Positions 23,701 to 30,880 are shown, counted from the first letter of the stretch. The stretch is 43,866 nucleotides of DNA from Candidatus Nealsoniibacteriota bacterium (GCA_003551435.1 PUMQ01000015.1:1-43866); one strand, 5' to 3'. A program made the numbers and translations. The notes: a model not told the origin generated them from the sequence alone.

Positions 23701-25345
23701 TGTTCTTGTGTTCCCCCGTTTTTCTGAGCGCTTGTTCTACCTCTTTTTTGTGTGCCCGCTTGCTTTCAAGCTCTTTTTTCTTTGTTTCTTTAACTTCCCC
23801 CAGTTCGGACTTAACTTCTTCTTTTCTTTTTTCGGTTTCCTCTTTCCACCTTTCTTCCAGTTTTTCTTCCTCTTTCTTCTTTTCTTCCTCTTCTTCTTTT
23901 CTTTCTCTTCTCTTCTCCTCCTCTTCTTTTTTCTCTTTATCGGCTACTGTTCTTGCTCTTTCTTCGTCTCGAACAGCTTCTCTTTTCCTTCTTATTTCCG
24001 AGAGCTGCCTCTCTATTTCTTCTTGCACGCTTTCAAATGAAGACTCTTTTTGCTTTACTTGTGTTTCTTTTTCTTTTCTTTTCTCCGCCAACTCTTCTTT
24101 TTTTACAGACACTGCCTTTTCTTTTTCTTCTATTTCACCTTCTAATTTTTGGGCACTCTCTCTGAAAGAAGCAATTTCTGTGCGGAAAGACTGGAGCGAT
24201 TTTTTAATGCTTTCTATTTCTCCTTCCGTTTCAGAAATTTTCTTTTGCCTTCTTTCTTTTTCCGCCTTAAGGTAGGCGAGGGTTTTTCCGTCTTTGCTTT
24301 CCCCAAGCTTTTCTTCCTGAGAAGAAATGTTGTCTATCTCCGCTTCCAATCTTGATTTGCGCAAAGAGAGCTCCTCCTTTTTTCTTTCCATAACAGCGAT
24401 CTCTCTTTCTAAGAGTTTTTCTTTGTAGTGAGGATCCAGGAGAGACAATTTGAGGGAAACAATCTCTTCTCTCTCTTTTGCTAAATTCAACTCTTCTCTT
24501 AAAAGAGTTTCTTCTCTTTCTAGCTTGAAAAGAAGCAAGGAAAGGCGCTCTTTCTCTTCTTTTGTTTGCAAAAACTCCTCTTCTTTATTAAAGAAGGCCT
24601 CCATCTCCGCGAAGCTTGCTTCTTTTTCGTTAAGAGATTCTGAATGTTCTTTCTCCATTGAGGCGAGTTTTCCTTCTGCTTGCTCTTTCCCGGTTTCCGC
24701 TTCTTTCTTTTTTTCCAAAAAGTCAATAAGAGACTCTTCAAGCTTTCTTTTTTCGGCCCTCACCGTTTCCAACTCCCCTTGAAGGCTTTTCCTCTCTCCT
24801 TCTTTTCTTTCATCCTCCTCTTTTTTTTCTTTTTCAAGGTCTTCTTCCAGTTTTTTTATTCTCTCTTCTTCCGCTTGCCCCTCTTTTCTTCCGTCTTCTA
24901 TAAGTTTTTTTAAGCCTTCTTCAAGTATTACTTCTTTGTCCGGAGCCTCGTCGGGAACATCTTCTATTGGTTTTTCCCGGACATCGTCGGGCGGCTCGGC
25001 AAAAGGTTCTTTGAAAGACTTTTCTTTTTCAGCTGCCCTCTCTCTGGCTTCTTCTATTTCCTTACGAGCACGCTCTTTTGCCTTTTCTCTGATTTCTTCC
25101 ACAACCTTCCTATCTTCTACTGTTTCTTTCTGCTTTCTTATGGCGGCAGCTACTTCTTCTTTTTGGTGTTTTTGTGCTCCAAGGGAAACACCGTGACCTG
25201 TTGGCTCACCTAATGGAATACTTTTTAGTTTTTGGAGCAAGGGCTCTGCCGTGAGTTTGCGTTTCGGTTTCGGCTCGCCCCTTTGGATGCGGGCAAGATC
25301 TCCCCTCATTGTCCGTATCCCTCCTTGTTGTTGTTTTTCGGACAT
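20717..25345 (-). CDS. Giant coiled-coil protein with 137-residue W-repeat (1542 aa)
   Basis: 1542 aa, function unknown, no membrane segment. The N-terminus (GGIRTMRGDLARIQRGE, then a Pro/Lys stretch and an acidic region to about 165) is not coiled coil and may be a conserved head. The rest is charged coiled coil. The W-signature first Trp falls at residues 606, 743, 964, 1095, 1232, 1369 and 1483. The partner Trp is 14 residues later in five copies, 16 in one (743/759), and replaced by Leu1246 in one. Three intervals are exactly 137; the 221 interval equals 137 plus 84, and it contains the low-complexity RRKEEEER stretch. It is longer than most bacterial coiled-coil proteins. It lies downstream of pnp with its own promoter. 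SMC/Rad50-type ATPase heads are absent, so this is not a chromosome condensation protein. Confidence 0.85.
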   Translation of the reverse strand: MSEKQQQGGIRTMRGDLARIQRGEPKPKRKLTAEPLLQKLKSIPLGEPTGHGVSLGAQKHQKEEVAAAIRKQKETVEDRKVVEEIREKAKERARKEIEEARERAAEKEKSFKEPFAEPPDDVREKPIEDVPDEAPDKEVILEEGLKKLIEDGRKEGQAEEERIKKLEEDLEKEKKEEDERKEGERKSLQGELETVRAEKRKLEESLIDFLEKKKEAETGKEQAEGKLASMEKEHSESLNEKEASFAEMEAFFNKEEEFLQTKEEKERLSLLLFKLEREETLLREELNLAKEREEIVSLKLSLLDPHYKEKLLEREIAVMERKKEELSLRKSRLEAEIDNISSQEEKLGESKDGKTLAYLKAEKERRQKKISETEGEIESIKKSLQSFRTEIASFRESAQKLEGEIEEKEKAVSVKKEELAEKRKEKETQVKQKESSFESVQEEIERQLSEIRRKREAVRDEERARTVADKEKKEEEEKRRERKEEEEEKKKEEEKLEERWKEETEKRKEEVKSELGEVKETKKKELESKRAHKKEVEQALRKTGEHKNSIEVKRNRIRKKIAGLEENRAGAIRREEEVEKKELKIQQVQRATKNPEKQKLLEEKRWQIEEERKRIEKERWGWEKKIAEEKKEDRRLAKDYFLAQEEEKREKEKLEILEREEQTLSLRLNALGIRQEIDILEEEKELSLKIAGQLNARVKRISEKLETLSKVKSIIEERERDIEERRKHAKESFEIRGLEKERWQIEERRKHAEEEKREWEERLEETQSLIEENKQKITLFSDKISKMESELREKETEITEREKMTNRQKKEFERRRKEEEERRRKEEEERRKKEEHRRLVMEKKRKREEKERRQRERERKKREEERKRKEEKEREEQKKKEKRERVEEERELKKRELNAFLAEEKPALLAEIKALSEKEKFLQNKAELIFKKEEYIKGKIEKLLAREKAEGSPEKEEALKKKRWDLEDKRRLCEKKRWVTEERIKAVSEKKDYASSFLKKENDLKRKIKKLSEILGEKETFISEKIYEATDESIDKTRKEKEALLDKRAALTARERELRMKLEEISAKEEEIEKREKSIEERAAKEKRDLPSSYWDIKEERRRVEERRWEVEKSIVSTKRDLGSVLEKLQSAKNREALLTMEEKRERCAEMESSIREKSQKIKEDFGRLREKREKITAEEKKLNQKRKEIGKKLEKTDQEVKELKEQEVTAEEEKLSASTPEERSAAEKRRWELEEERREKEKDILYRKKQLSPLLGKIRRISLEKENLKKEVKKFLENKRKLVAEKEFLSSEKAKLRLEKEIMELKSQIEASSKKAGSYRKKINLFQERKRMLDAHEKVLEEKKIKLETAAGKQKNFKKRMEIKKRRWQTEEEKRLLEKKKWNIEENIERLKEEERKEREKIKSLEERKNTLSADHRARELPPLRKKMERALERLKKEKEKIIEELDIVVSEEEIFIEEIEKLKKQKEIHPERKKVIEKRRWDTEEERRRVEEKKWRVQEELKNKETEIMMIQKKLEEAKKEEARHLARQAGLSPLQKTSF
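22857..22904 (-). repeat. Perfect 24-bp tandem duplication in the 1542-aa gene
   Basis: The unit ctttcctcctcttctttcct plus cctt occurs twice in a row and begins a third time. It encodes an 8-residue R/K/E repeat. The perfect identity in a gene that otherwise varies its codons suggests recent slippage. Confidence 0.8.
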
Positions 25346-25390
25346 ATCGTACGTTTAGCTCGAGTAAAAATTTCCCGGCAACGTATTGGT

Positions 25391-25419
25391 ATTATAGGGT
25401 AAAATTTGCAAAAAGCCAA
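25391..25419 (-). promoter_or_regulatory. Promoter of the 1542-aa coiled-coil gene
   Basis: On the minus strand TTGGCT and a perfect TATAAT are 17 nt apart, with a leader of about 39 nt before ATG 25345. It separates the coiled-coil genes from the rpsO-pnp operon. I see no convincing terminator after pnp. Confidence 0.6.
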
Positions 25420-25477
25420 TGCTTTTCGGGAAAGAGCATACGAAAAAAGCAGAGAAGCAATTTTTTACGGAAATTTC

Positions 25478-27601
25478 CTACTTGTTTTCGGTTTTCTCTT
25501 TTGCTCTTCTTATCGACAAACTTATCTTTCCGCTGTCCTCAACCTTAATTACTTTTACGGGCACTATCTCTCCGGGCTTTAGCTCGTCTTCCACGCTTTT
25601 TACTCTTCTGTCGGCAATTTCCGAAATATGGACCAGTCCTTCCTGCCCGGGAACGATTTCCACTACCGCTCCGAAGCCGAAAAGCTTTACCACCTTTCCT
25701 TGGAAAATTTCTCCTTCTTTTATCTCCCGAGTGATATTTTTAATCCAGCTGACCGCTTTTTCGATTGACTCGTCGTTTTCCGAAGTGATGGAGATAAGCC
25801 CTGAGTCGTCAATATCGATAGCCACGTTTGTCCCGTCTATTATTTCGTTTATTGTTTTCCCCCGGGGACCTATTACATCGCCTATTTTCTCCGGATCAAT
25901 CTTCAAAGTGACGATGCGCGGAGCAAACGGAGAGAGGCTCTCTCTTGGTTTTTCAATAACTTTTTTCATCTCTCCGAGTAGGTAGAGGCGGGTTTTTCTT
26001 GCTCTTTCCAAAGAGTCTTCAATCATTTTTTTGGTAAGTCCGTCTATTTTTACGTCCATTTGGATGACGGTGATTCCTTTTTCCGTTCCGGCCACTTTAA
26101 AATCCATATCTCCGTAATGGTCTTCCGTTCCTTGAATGTCGGTAAGGAGTTTGTATTTCCCGCTTTCTTTGTCGGTTACAAGACCGATGGAAATTCCCGC
26201 TACCGGTCTTTTGATGGGAATGCCGGCGTCCATGAAGGCGAGAGAGGCACTGCACACCGAGGCCATGGAAGTGGACCCGTTTGAAGAGACTATTTCAGAG
26301 ACACTGCGAATGGTGTAAGGGAAATCATCCGGGTCGGGAAGAAGGGGAAGAAGGCTGTTTTCTCCCAGCATACCGTGGCCTATCTCCCTTCTCCCGGGGC
26401 TTCTTATCGGTCTTACTTCCCCTACAGAGTAAGGGGGAAAGTTGTAGTGGTGCATGAACCGTTTTTTGTCGGAAACCTCCATTTCTTCCATTAGTTGCTG
26501 TTCTCCGGGCGCACCCAAAGTAATTACGGAAAGAGCTTTTGTTTGTCCGCGGGAAAAGAGAGCCGAGCCGTGAGTTCGGGGGAGAAGACCTACTGAACAA
26601 TTTATTTCTCTAACTTCATCTATTTTTCTCCCGTCTATCCGATCTTCTTTTTCCAAAATATTTCTCCTTATTTCTTCTTCTATTATCTTCTCTAGACAAG
26701 CGAAAGCGAAAGAAACTTTCTTTTCTTCCTCGTACTTTTCCTTTATGAAATCGGAAACTTTCTTTTTTAGCTCTTTTAACTTTTTTTCCCGGTTGTCTTT
26801 TAGAGAGAAGATGTTTTTCATCTCTTCTCTTGCTTCTTTTTCAACGGCTTTTTTTACTTCCCCATCTTCAAAAGGGTCGGGGAGCTTTACTTTTTCTTTT
26901 CCCTCCGCTTTTCTTATCTTTTCTTGAAATGCGCAAATTTCTTTTATCGGATTTTCGGCGAGCCCGATCGCCTTTGCTACCGCCTTTTCACTTTCTTCTT
27001 TGAAAGAACCCTCTATCATATTGACGGTAAACTCGTTTTCTTTAAAAAAACCGCTTACCACCATCTCCATTTTTCCGTTTTCTTTTTTTTGCTCGTAACT
27101 TGGATTGATTACGCAACCCCCTTCTTCTAGAAGGCCGATTTGAACCGCTCCGAGAGGGCCTTCCCAGGGGATGTCCGAAAGGTGGAGAGCAAGAGAGGAG
27201 GCTATCAATCCGGCTACCGAAGGATCGTTTTTTTCGTCCCATGAAAGACAGGTTACGATAACCTGGACCTCGTTTTTTAAGTCTTTTGTAAAGCGGGGGC
27301 GGATAGCCCGGTCTATCATTCGAGAGACGAGCGTTGCTCTATCGGACGGCCTTCCTTCCCTTCTGGTATAGCGCGGACCGCTTATCTTTCCTGCGGCGTA
27401 AAACTTTTCTTCGTAGTTTACGGAAAGAGGAAAAAAATCCTTACTTGACTCTTCTTCGGACATGGTAGCTACGGCAAAAACAACCGTATCTCCGCAGCGA
27501 ACCAATGCTTCTCCGTTGACCCTTTCGGCCAAACCGCTCAAAGTAACGGTCATCTCTTTTCCTTCAATATTTAAACTAAACTTTTTCGTTTTATTATTCA
27601 T
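25478..27601 (-). CDS. pnp: Polynucleotide phosphorylase
   Basis: 707 aa, full length. Phosphorolytic 3'-5' exoribonuclease in the cytoplasm, usually part of an RNA-decay complex. It has two RNase PH domains (about 1-215 and 305-540) with the all-helical linker between. The second core has RSPGRREIGHGML and the FMDAGIPIKRPVAGISIG region. A KH domain follows (KIGDVIGPRGKTINEI, about 560-575), then an S1 domain (GEIFQGKVVKLFGFGAVVEI ... GLVHISEIADRRV). It starts 2 nt after the NYN nuclease gene, so it is the third gene of the rpsO operon. The start at 27601 is compact and normal for the family. Confidence 0.97.
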   Translation of the reverse strand: MNNKTKKFSLNIEGKEMTVTLSGLAERVNGEALVRCGDTVVFAVATMSEEESSKDFFPLSVNYEEKFYAAGKISGPRYTRREGRPSDRATLVSRMIDRAIRPRFTKDLKNEVQVIVTCLSWDEKNDPSVAGLIASSLALHLSDIPWEGPLGAVQIGLLEEGGCVINPSYEQKKENGKMEMVVSGFFKENEFTVNMIEGSFKEESEKAVAKAIGLAENPIKEICAFQEKIRKAEGKEKVKLPDPFEDGEVKKAVEKEAREEMKNIFSLKDNREKKLKELKKKVSDFIKEKYEEEKKVSFAFACLEKIIEEEIRRNILEKEDRIDGRKIDEVREINCSVGLLPRTHGSALFSRGQTKALSVITLGAPGEQQLMEEMEVSDKKRFMHHYNFPPYSVGEVRPIRSPGRREIGHGMLGENSLLPLLPDPDDFPYTIRSVSEIVSSNGSTSMASVCSASLAFMDAGIPIKRPVAGISIGLVTDKESGKYKLLTDIQGTEDHYGDMDFKVAGTEKGITVIQMDVKIDGLTKKMIEDSLERARKTRLYLLGEMKKVIEKPRESLSPFAPRIVTLKIDPEKIGDVIGPRGKTINEIIDGTNVAIDIDDSGLISITSENDESIEKAVSWIKNITREIKEGEIFQGKVVKLFGFGAVVEIVPGQEGLVHISEIADRRVKSVEDELKPGEIVPVKVIKVEDSGKISLSIRRAKEKTENK

Positions 27602-27603
27602 TT

Positions 27604-28158
27604 TTAAGTTTCTTCGTTATTTTTCTTTACAGCTTTTTTGCCTTTTTGAACTCTTGAGGGGGAAACGAGAAGAAATCTTCTGGTTTTTTCTTCCAGGTTT
27701 ACGAATTCGTCTGCCGCTTCTTTCAGCTTTAAAGATGCGGATCTTTCAAAGGCGATTACTTCTACTTTCTTTCCTCTGCTTTTTAAAAACTCTACCAGAG
27801 GAACGAAATCGCCGTCCCCGGTAACAAGAACCACAACATCCACTCCCGGAGCCATGCGAACGGCATCTATGGCTATTCCCACGTCCCAGTCGCCTTTCTT
27901 AAGGCCTCCATGAAACTCTTGCAGGTCTTTAACCCTTATCTCTATTCCCAAGTTGGTAAGCGCCTCGAAAAAGGATTTTTCTTCCCCGGTTTTTGTTTTT
28001 ATTACATAGGCGAAGGCGCGGATAAGAGTTCTTTTGCCTACGGCCGTTTCCACTACATTGCTAAAATTAACGCGTGCGTTGTACAAATTTTTTGCCGAGT
28101 GGTAAAGATTTTGTACGTCAAGAAAAATCGCTACGCGCTGTCCTTTATGCTTTATCAT
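27604..28158 (-). CDS. NYN/LabA-type nuclease domain protein
   Basis: 184 aa. NYN (LabA/PIN-like) domain: AIFLDVQNLYHSAKN at the start (first acidic residue), a middle WDVGIAIDAVRM, and LVTGDGDFVPLVEFLKSRGK, giving the conserved Asp set of this metal-dependent RNase fold. It ends with a basic tail (VQKGKKAVKK). It overlaps the rpsO stop by four bases (ATGA) and ends 2 nt before pnp, so translational coupling is likely. RNA processing or decay alongside PNPase is the reasonable role; the substrate is unknown. Confidence 0.88.
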   Translation of the reverse strand: MIKHKGQRVAIFLDVQNLYHSAKNLYNARVNFSNVVETAVGKRTLIRAFAYVIKTKTGEEKSFFEALTNLGIEIRVKDLQEFHGGLKKGDWDVGIAIDAVRMAPGVDVVVLVTGDGDFVPLVEFLKSRGKKVEVIAFERSASLKLKEAADEFVNLEEKTRRFLLVSPSRVQKGKKAVKKNNEET

Positions 28159-28418
28159 TTATTTTGTTTTTTAAGGCCTATTTTGGGAAGAAGCTCTTTA
28201 TACCTCTTTTCGTCTTTCCTTTTAAGGTAATTGAGAAGCTTTTTCCTTTTATTGACCATACCGAGAAGGCCTCGCTTGGAATGAAGGTCTTTCGGGCTTT
28301 TTTTCAGGTGGGCAAACAGTCTCTCTATCTGTTTGGAGAGCAGAACAACTTGCGCCTCCGCACTGCCGGTATTTTTTTCTTCTTTTAACGCTTCCTGTTT
28401 CTCTTCTTTTGTTAACAT
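28155..28418 (-). CDS. rpsO: 30S ribosomal protein S15
   Basis: 87 aa, the usual length. Binds the central domain of 16S rRNA in early 30S assembly. It shows GSAEAQVVLLSKQIERLFAH, the HLKKSPKDLHSKRGLLGMVN block and the LLNYLKRKDEKRYKELLPKI end, all diagnostic of S15. It leads an operon with the NYN nuclease and pnp. The start codon is preceded by about 126 nt of perfect heptad repeats instead of a structured S15-binding leader. Confidence 0.96.
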   Translation of the reverse strand: MLTKEEKQEALKEEKNTGSAEAQVVLLSKQIERLFAHLKKSPKDLHSKRGLLGMVNKRKKLLNYLKRKDEKRYKELLPKIGLKKQNK

Positions 28419-28430
28419 AATTTTCTGACT

Positions 28431-28556
28431 TATGACTTATGACCTATGACTTATGACCTATGACTTATGACTTATGACCTATGACTTATGACTTATGACC
28501 TATGACTTATGACCTATGACTTATGACCTATGACTTATGACCTATGACTTATGACT
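28431..28556 (-). repeat. Heptad tandem array upstream of rpsO (18 perfect units)
   Basis: Plus-strand units TATGACT or TATGACC, 18 in a row without interruption (126 nt); on the coding strand they read AGTCATA/GGTCATA. The two unit types largely alternate. This is the heptad arm of the composite repeat, expanded here, and ends 12 nt from the rpsO start codon. Confidence 0.95.
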
Positions 28557-28604
28557 TCTTTATTACCGGTTATTGGTCATTTGTCATTGGTCAATAGTCA
28601 ATTT
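28557..28604 (-). repeat. Core and first arm of the composite gene-boundary repeat at rpsO
   Basis: On the minus strand TTGACTATTGACCAATGAC and related units lead into the core ACCGGTAATAAAGAAG, which then joins the heptad array. The same core stands at 4729-4746 and, as ACCGGCAATAAAGAGAG, at 33672-33688. This copy directly follows the 3' end of tRNA-Lys. Confidence 0.8.
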
Positions 28605-28605
28605 G

Positions 28606-28678
28606 TGCCCCGCGTAGGGTTCGAACCTACGACCTTATCCTTAAGAGGGATCTGCTCTTCCAGCTGAGCTAGCGGGGC
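28606..28678 (-). tRNA. tRNA-Lys (anticodon CTT)
   Basis: Cloverleaf on the minus strand: acceptor GCCCCGC/GCGGGGC, D-arm GCTC...GAGC, anticodon loop CTCTTAA, T-arm GTAGG TTCGAAC CCTAC, discriminator A. CCA is not encoded. Confidence 0.95.
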
Positions 28679-28738
28679 TGTGTAAAAAGGCGGAGTTAGC
28701 CAGAGAGGATCCGGATTTTTTTCAGACTCTCTGGGAGC

Positions 28739-29125
28739 TTAACATATGATTATGTCCGGCCACTGTACGTCCACCACTCCGAGCGCTCCGAGAATCATGG
28801 AAACAAGGTAATGGGCGGTGTAGATAATAACAATTCCTACCACTACGCTTGTCAGTATTTTTTTTCCTTTGGCAATCTTATCCGCATCTCCCATAGCGGT
28901 GTAAAAAGTCACTCCTCCGAAAATAAAAAAGAGGGTGGCTACCGGTGGAACGAGGACAACAAGAATAAACCGTACCAGGTTGGCGATAAGTTGGAAAAGA
29001 TCGCAAAGCTCGCAAACGGGCTTTCCCGTTCCGGGTCCGCAAGGAACAAGCCCGCCTTGTTGCGCACCTGCCACAAGGGGAACTGCTAAAAAAAGAAAAA
29101 AAACAAAAGGAAATATCTTTCTCAT
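28739..29125 (-). CDS. Small VirB2/TrbC-like pilin
   Basis: 128 aa. A signal peptide ending near AGA (about residue 21) is followed by a short Cys-containing stretch (VPCGPG ... VCELC), a first membrane helix (about 44-72) that ends in the loop YTAMGDADKIAKGKKI, and a second helix (about 88-113). This is the standard pilin layout of CPR and conjugative VirB2 proteins. It is a single gene between tRNA-Arg and tRNA-Lys, about 18 kb from the main secretion cluster, with a perfect TATAAT 8 nt before the start codon. Likely the major pilin subunit. It ends in Cys. Confidence 0.78.
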   Translation of the reverse strand: MRKIFPFVFFLFLAVPLVAGAQQGGLVPCGPGTGKPVCELCDLFQLIANLVRFILVVLVPPVATLFFIFGGVTFYTAMGDADKIAKGKKILTSVVVGIVIIYTAHYLVSMILGALGVVDVQWPDIIIC

Positions 29126-29133
29126 TGCTTGTT

Positions 29134-29139
29134 ATTATA
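29134..29139 (-). promoter_or_regulatory. -10 box of the pilin gene (near leaderless)
   Basis: Perfect TATAAT on the minus strand with 8 nt to the ATG. No good -35 box is present in the A/T run before it, so the call is tentative. Confidence 0.4.
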
Positions 29140-29171
29140 ACTTTTTTTTAAAAAAATAAAAGGTGTGAAAG

Positions 29172-29243
29172 TGCCCCCCAGAGGATTTGAACCCCTAACC
29201 TCGGGTCCGAAGCCCGATGTGATATCCGTTTCACCAAGGGGGC
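29172..29243 (-). tRNA. tRNA-Arg (anticodon TCG)
   Basis: Minus-strand cloverleaf: acceptor GCCCCCT/GGGGGGC (T-G wobble at its base), anticodon stem TCGGG/CCCGA with loop CTTCGGA, T-arm AGGGG TTCAAAT CCTCT, discriminator A. CCA is not encoded. Confidence 0.95.
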
Positions 29244-29304
29244 GTAGTTTCAGCAAGCAGGAGCCGGGCGGCCGTCGGTTGGATGGAAAAGACGGACGGA
29301 GTAT

Positions 29305-29313
29305 ATTGTACCA
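29305..29313 (-). promoter_or_regulatory. Extended -10 promoter for tRNA-Arg
   Basis: TGGTACAAT on the minus strand, about 60 nt before the mature tRNA 5' end. The -35 region is poor. Confidence 0.35.
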
Positions 29314-29383
29314 TATTTTCCGCGAAAAAAAACCCGTCAATCTTCCGGAAAACATCTAAAGCGTATAAGGGATTGGAAAATAA

Positions 29384-29412
29384 TTGAAAAGAAGGGCGAG
29401 ATAAGGTACAAT
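29384..29412 (+). promoter_or_regulatory. Promoter of cca (near leaderless)
   Basis: TTGAAA and TACAAT are separated by 17 nt, and 9 nt lie between the -10 box and ATG 29422, so the leader is about 3 nt. Confidence 0.6.
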
Positions 29413-29421
29413 TAACACGCG

Positions 29422-30879
29422 ATGACGGTTCCAAAAGAGATAATCAAAATTATTAAAACCCTTGGAGAGAAGGGTTTTGAGGGATATGTGGTCGGAGGGT
29501 GTGTGAGAGATATGCTAAGAGGCAAAGAGCCGGAAGATTTTGATGTGGCAACAAACGCCAAGCCTGAAGAAGTTGGTAAAATATTTAAAAAAAGCTTTTC
29601 GGACAACAAGTTCGGAACAGTAACTGTTTTTACCGGCTCTAAAAAAGAAAACCTGAAGGAAGTGCAGATTACCACTTACCGGGTGGAGGAAAACTATAAA
29701 GACAAAAGGCATCCCGAGAGAGTGTTTTTTGTAAGGCAGATAGAAGAGGATTTAAAAAGAAGAGATTTTACCATTAATGCTATGGCTATCGGCCCGAAGG
29801 ACCGGGATTTTGAAATTATTGATCTTTTCGGCGGTCAAGACGACTTGAAAAACAGGATTATAAGGGCGGTAGGAAACCCGGAGGAAAGGTTTTCCGAAGA
29901 CGCCCTGCGTATGATGCGGGCAGTGAGACTTTCCTCTTCTCTTGAGTTTTCTATTGAAGAGAAGACAAAGGAAGCGATTAAAAAAAACGCCCCTCTTTTA
30001 AAGAAAATATCGGGTGAGAGAATAAGAGATGAGTTTGTAAAGACAATTATGACAAAAAAAGCGGCCGATGGAGTGGAGTCTTTGCGGGAACTCAATCTGC
30101 TAGAGCAGTTTCTTCCGGAGGTGGTAGAAGGACACAATGTTCCCCAAGCGAAACACCATATTTACGACTGCTATGAGCACGCGGTACGGTCTTTAAAGTA
30201 TGCGGCGGAAAAAGGATTTGACATGCAAGTGAGAATGGCGGCCTTTCTTCATGACGTGGGTAAGCCGAGAGTAAAAAAAGGAGAAGGGGAAGAAGCCACT
30301 TTCTATAATCACGAAGTGGTGGGAGCGAAAATGGTAAAAAATATTTTACGCCGGCTCAAGTTTAAAAAAGAAGAGGTGGAGAAAATAACTCTTCTTACCC
30401 GTTATCACCTCTTCTATTATAATGTAGGGGAAGTTTCGGAAAGTTCGGTAAGGAGGCTTTTAAGAAAAGTGGGAAGAGAAAATATAGAGGCACTTTTGCA
30501 AGTGAGAATGGCCGACAGAATAGGCTCCGGAGTACCCAAGGCGGAGCCCTACAGATTGCGGCACTTGCGGTATTTGATAGACAAAGTTTCTCTGGATCCG
30601 ATAAGCGTGAATATGCTAAAAATAGACGGAAACGAAGTAATGGAGATAATGGGGATCTCTCCCGGGCCGGCAGTGGGAGATGTGTTGCATATTTTGCTTT
30701 TGGAAGTTATAAACAACCCGCAACTTAACAAGAAAGAAATTTTACAAGAGAAAGTAAAGGAGATGGCAAGCTGGAAGAGCGAGGACATTCGTAAAGAGGC
30801 GAAAAAAGCGAAAAAAGAAATAGAAAAAACGGAAACCAAGCGTGACGAGATGACAAAAAAGAAGTACTGGGTAACCTAA
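29422..30879 (+). CDS. cca: CCA-adding tRNA nucleotidyltransferase with HD domain
   Basis: 485 aa. Adds or repairs the 3' CCA end of tRNAs using CTP and ATP. The class II head shows YVVGGCVRDMLRG and the catalytic EDFDVATNA near residue 35, then RDFTINAMA and the nucleotide-selecting ERFSEDALRMMRAVR. The central body is helical. An HD phosphohydrolase domain lies near residue 270 (FLHDVGKP), as in many bacterial CCA enzymes. The gene ends one base before tRNA-Pro, so it is co-transcribed with tRNA-Pro and tRNA-Ala, neither of which encodes CCA. Confidence 0.95.
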   Translation: MTVPKEIIKIIKTLGEKGFEGYVVGGCVRDMLRGKEPEDFDVATNAKPEEVGKIFKKSFSDNKFGTVTVFTGSKKENLKEVQITTYRVEENYKDKRHPERVFFVRQIEEDLKRRDFTINAMAIGPKDRDFEIIDLFGGQDDLKNRIIRAVGNPEERFSEDALRMMRAVRLSSSLEFSIEEKTKEAIKKNAPLLKKISGERIRDEFVKTIMTKKAADGVESLRELNLLEQFLPEVVEGHNVPQAKHHIYDCYEHAVRSLKYAAEKGFDMQVRMAAFLHDVGKPRVKKGEGEEATFYNHEVVGAKMVKNILRRLKFKKEEVEKITLLTRYHLFYYNVGEVSESSVRRLLRKVGRENIEALLQVRMADRIGSGVPKAEPYRLRHLRYLIDKVSLDPISVNMLKIDGNEVMEIMGISPGPAVGDVLHILLLEVINNPQLNKKEILQEKVKEMASWKSEDIRKEAKKAKKEIEKTETKRDEMTKKKYWVT

Positions 30880-30880
30880 T

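Noticed and set aside
17600-25300. Dozens of long plus-strand ORFs (for example 19153-19794, 22539-23417, 23676-24275) and the minus-strand 17357-18034 ORF
   Set aside because: They are shadows of the purine-rich coiled-coil genes: Ser/Phe/Leu or Lys/Arg low-complexity translations, no domain, no promoter.
17583-25345. SMC/Rad50-type ATPases
   Set aside because: No Walker A, signature or Walker B motif at either end of the coiled coils.
28425-28560. CRISPR array
   Set aside because: Units are 7 nt, directly adjacent and without spacers; this is a microsatellite.
28700-28744. Terminator after the pilin gene (CCAGAGA/TCTCTGG)
   Set aside because: A 7-bp stem with a long loop, no proper T-tract next to it, and overlap with the pilin stop; too weak to list.
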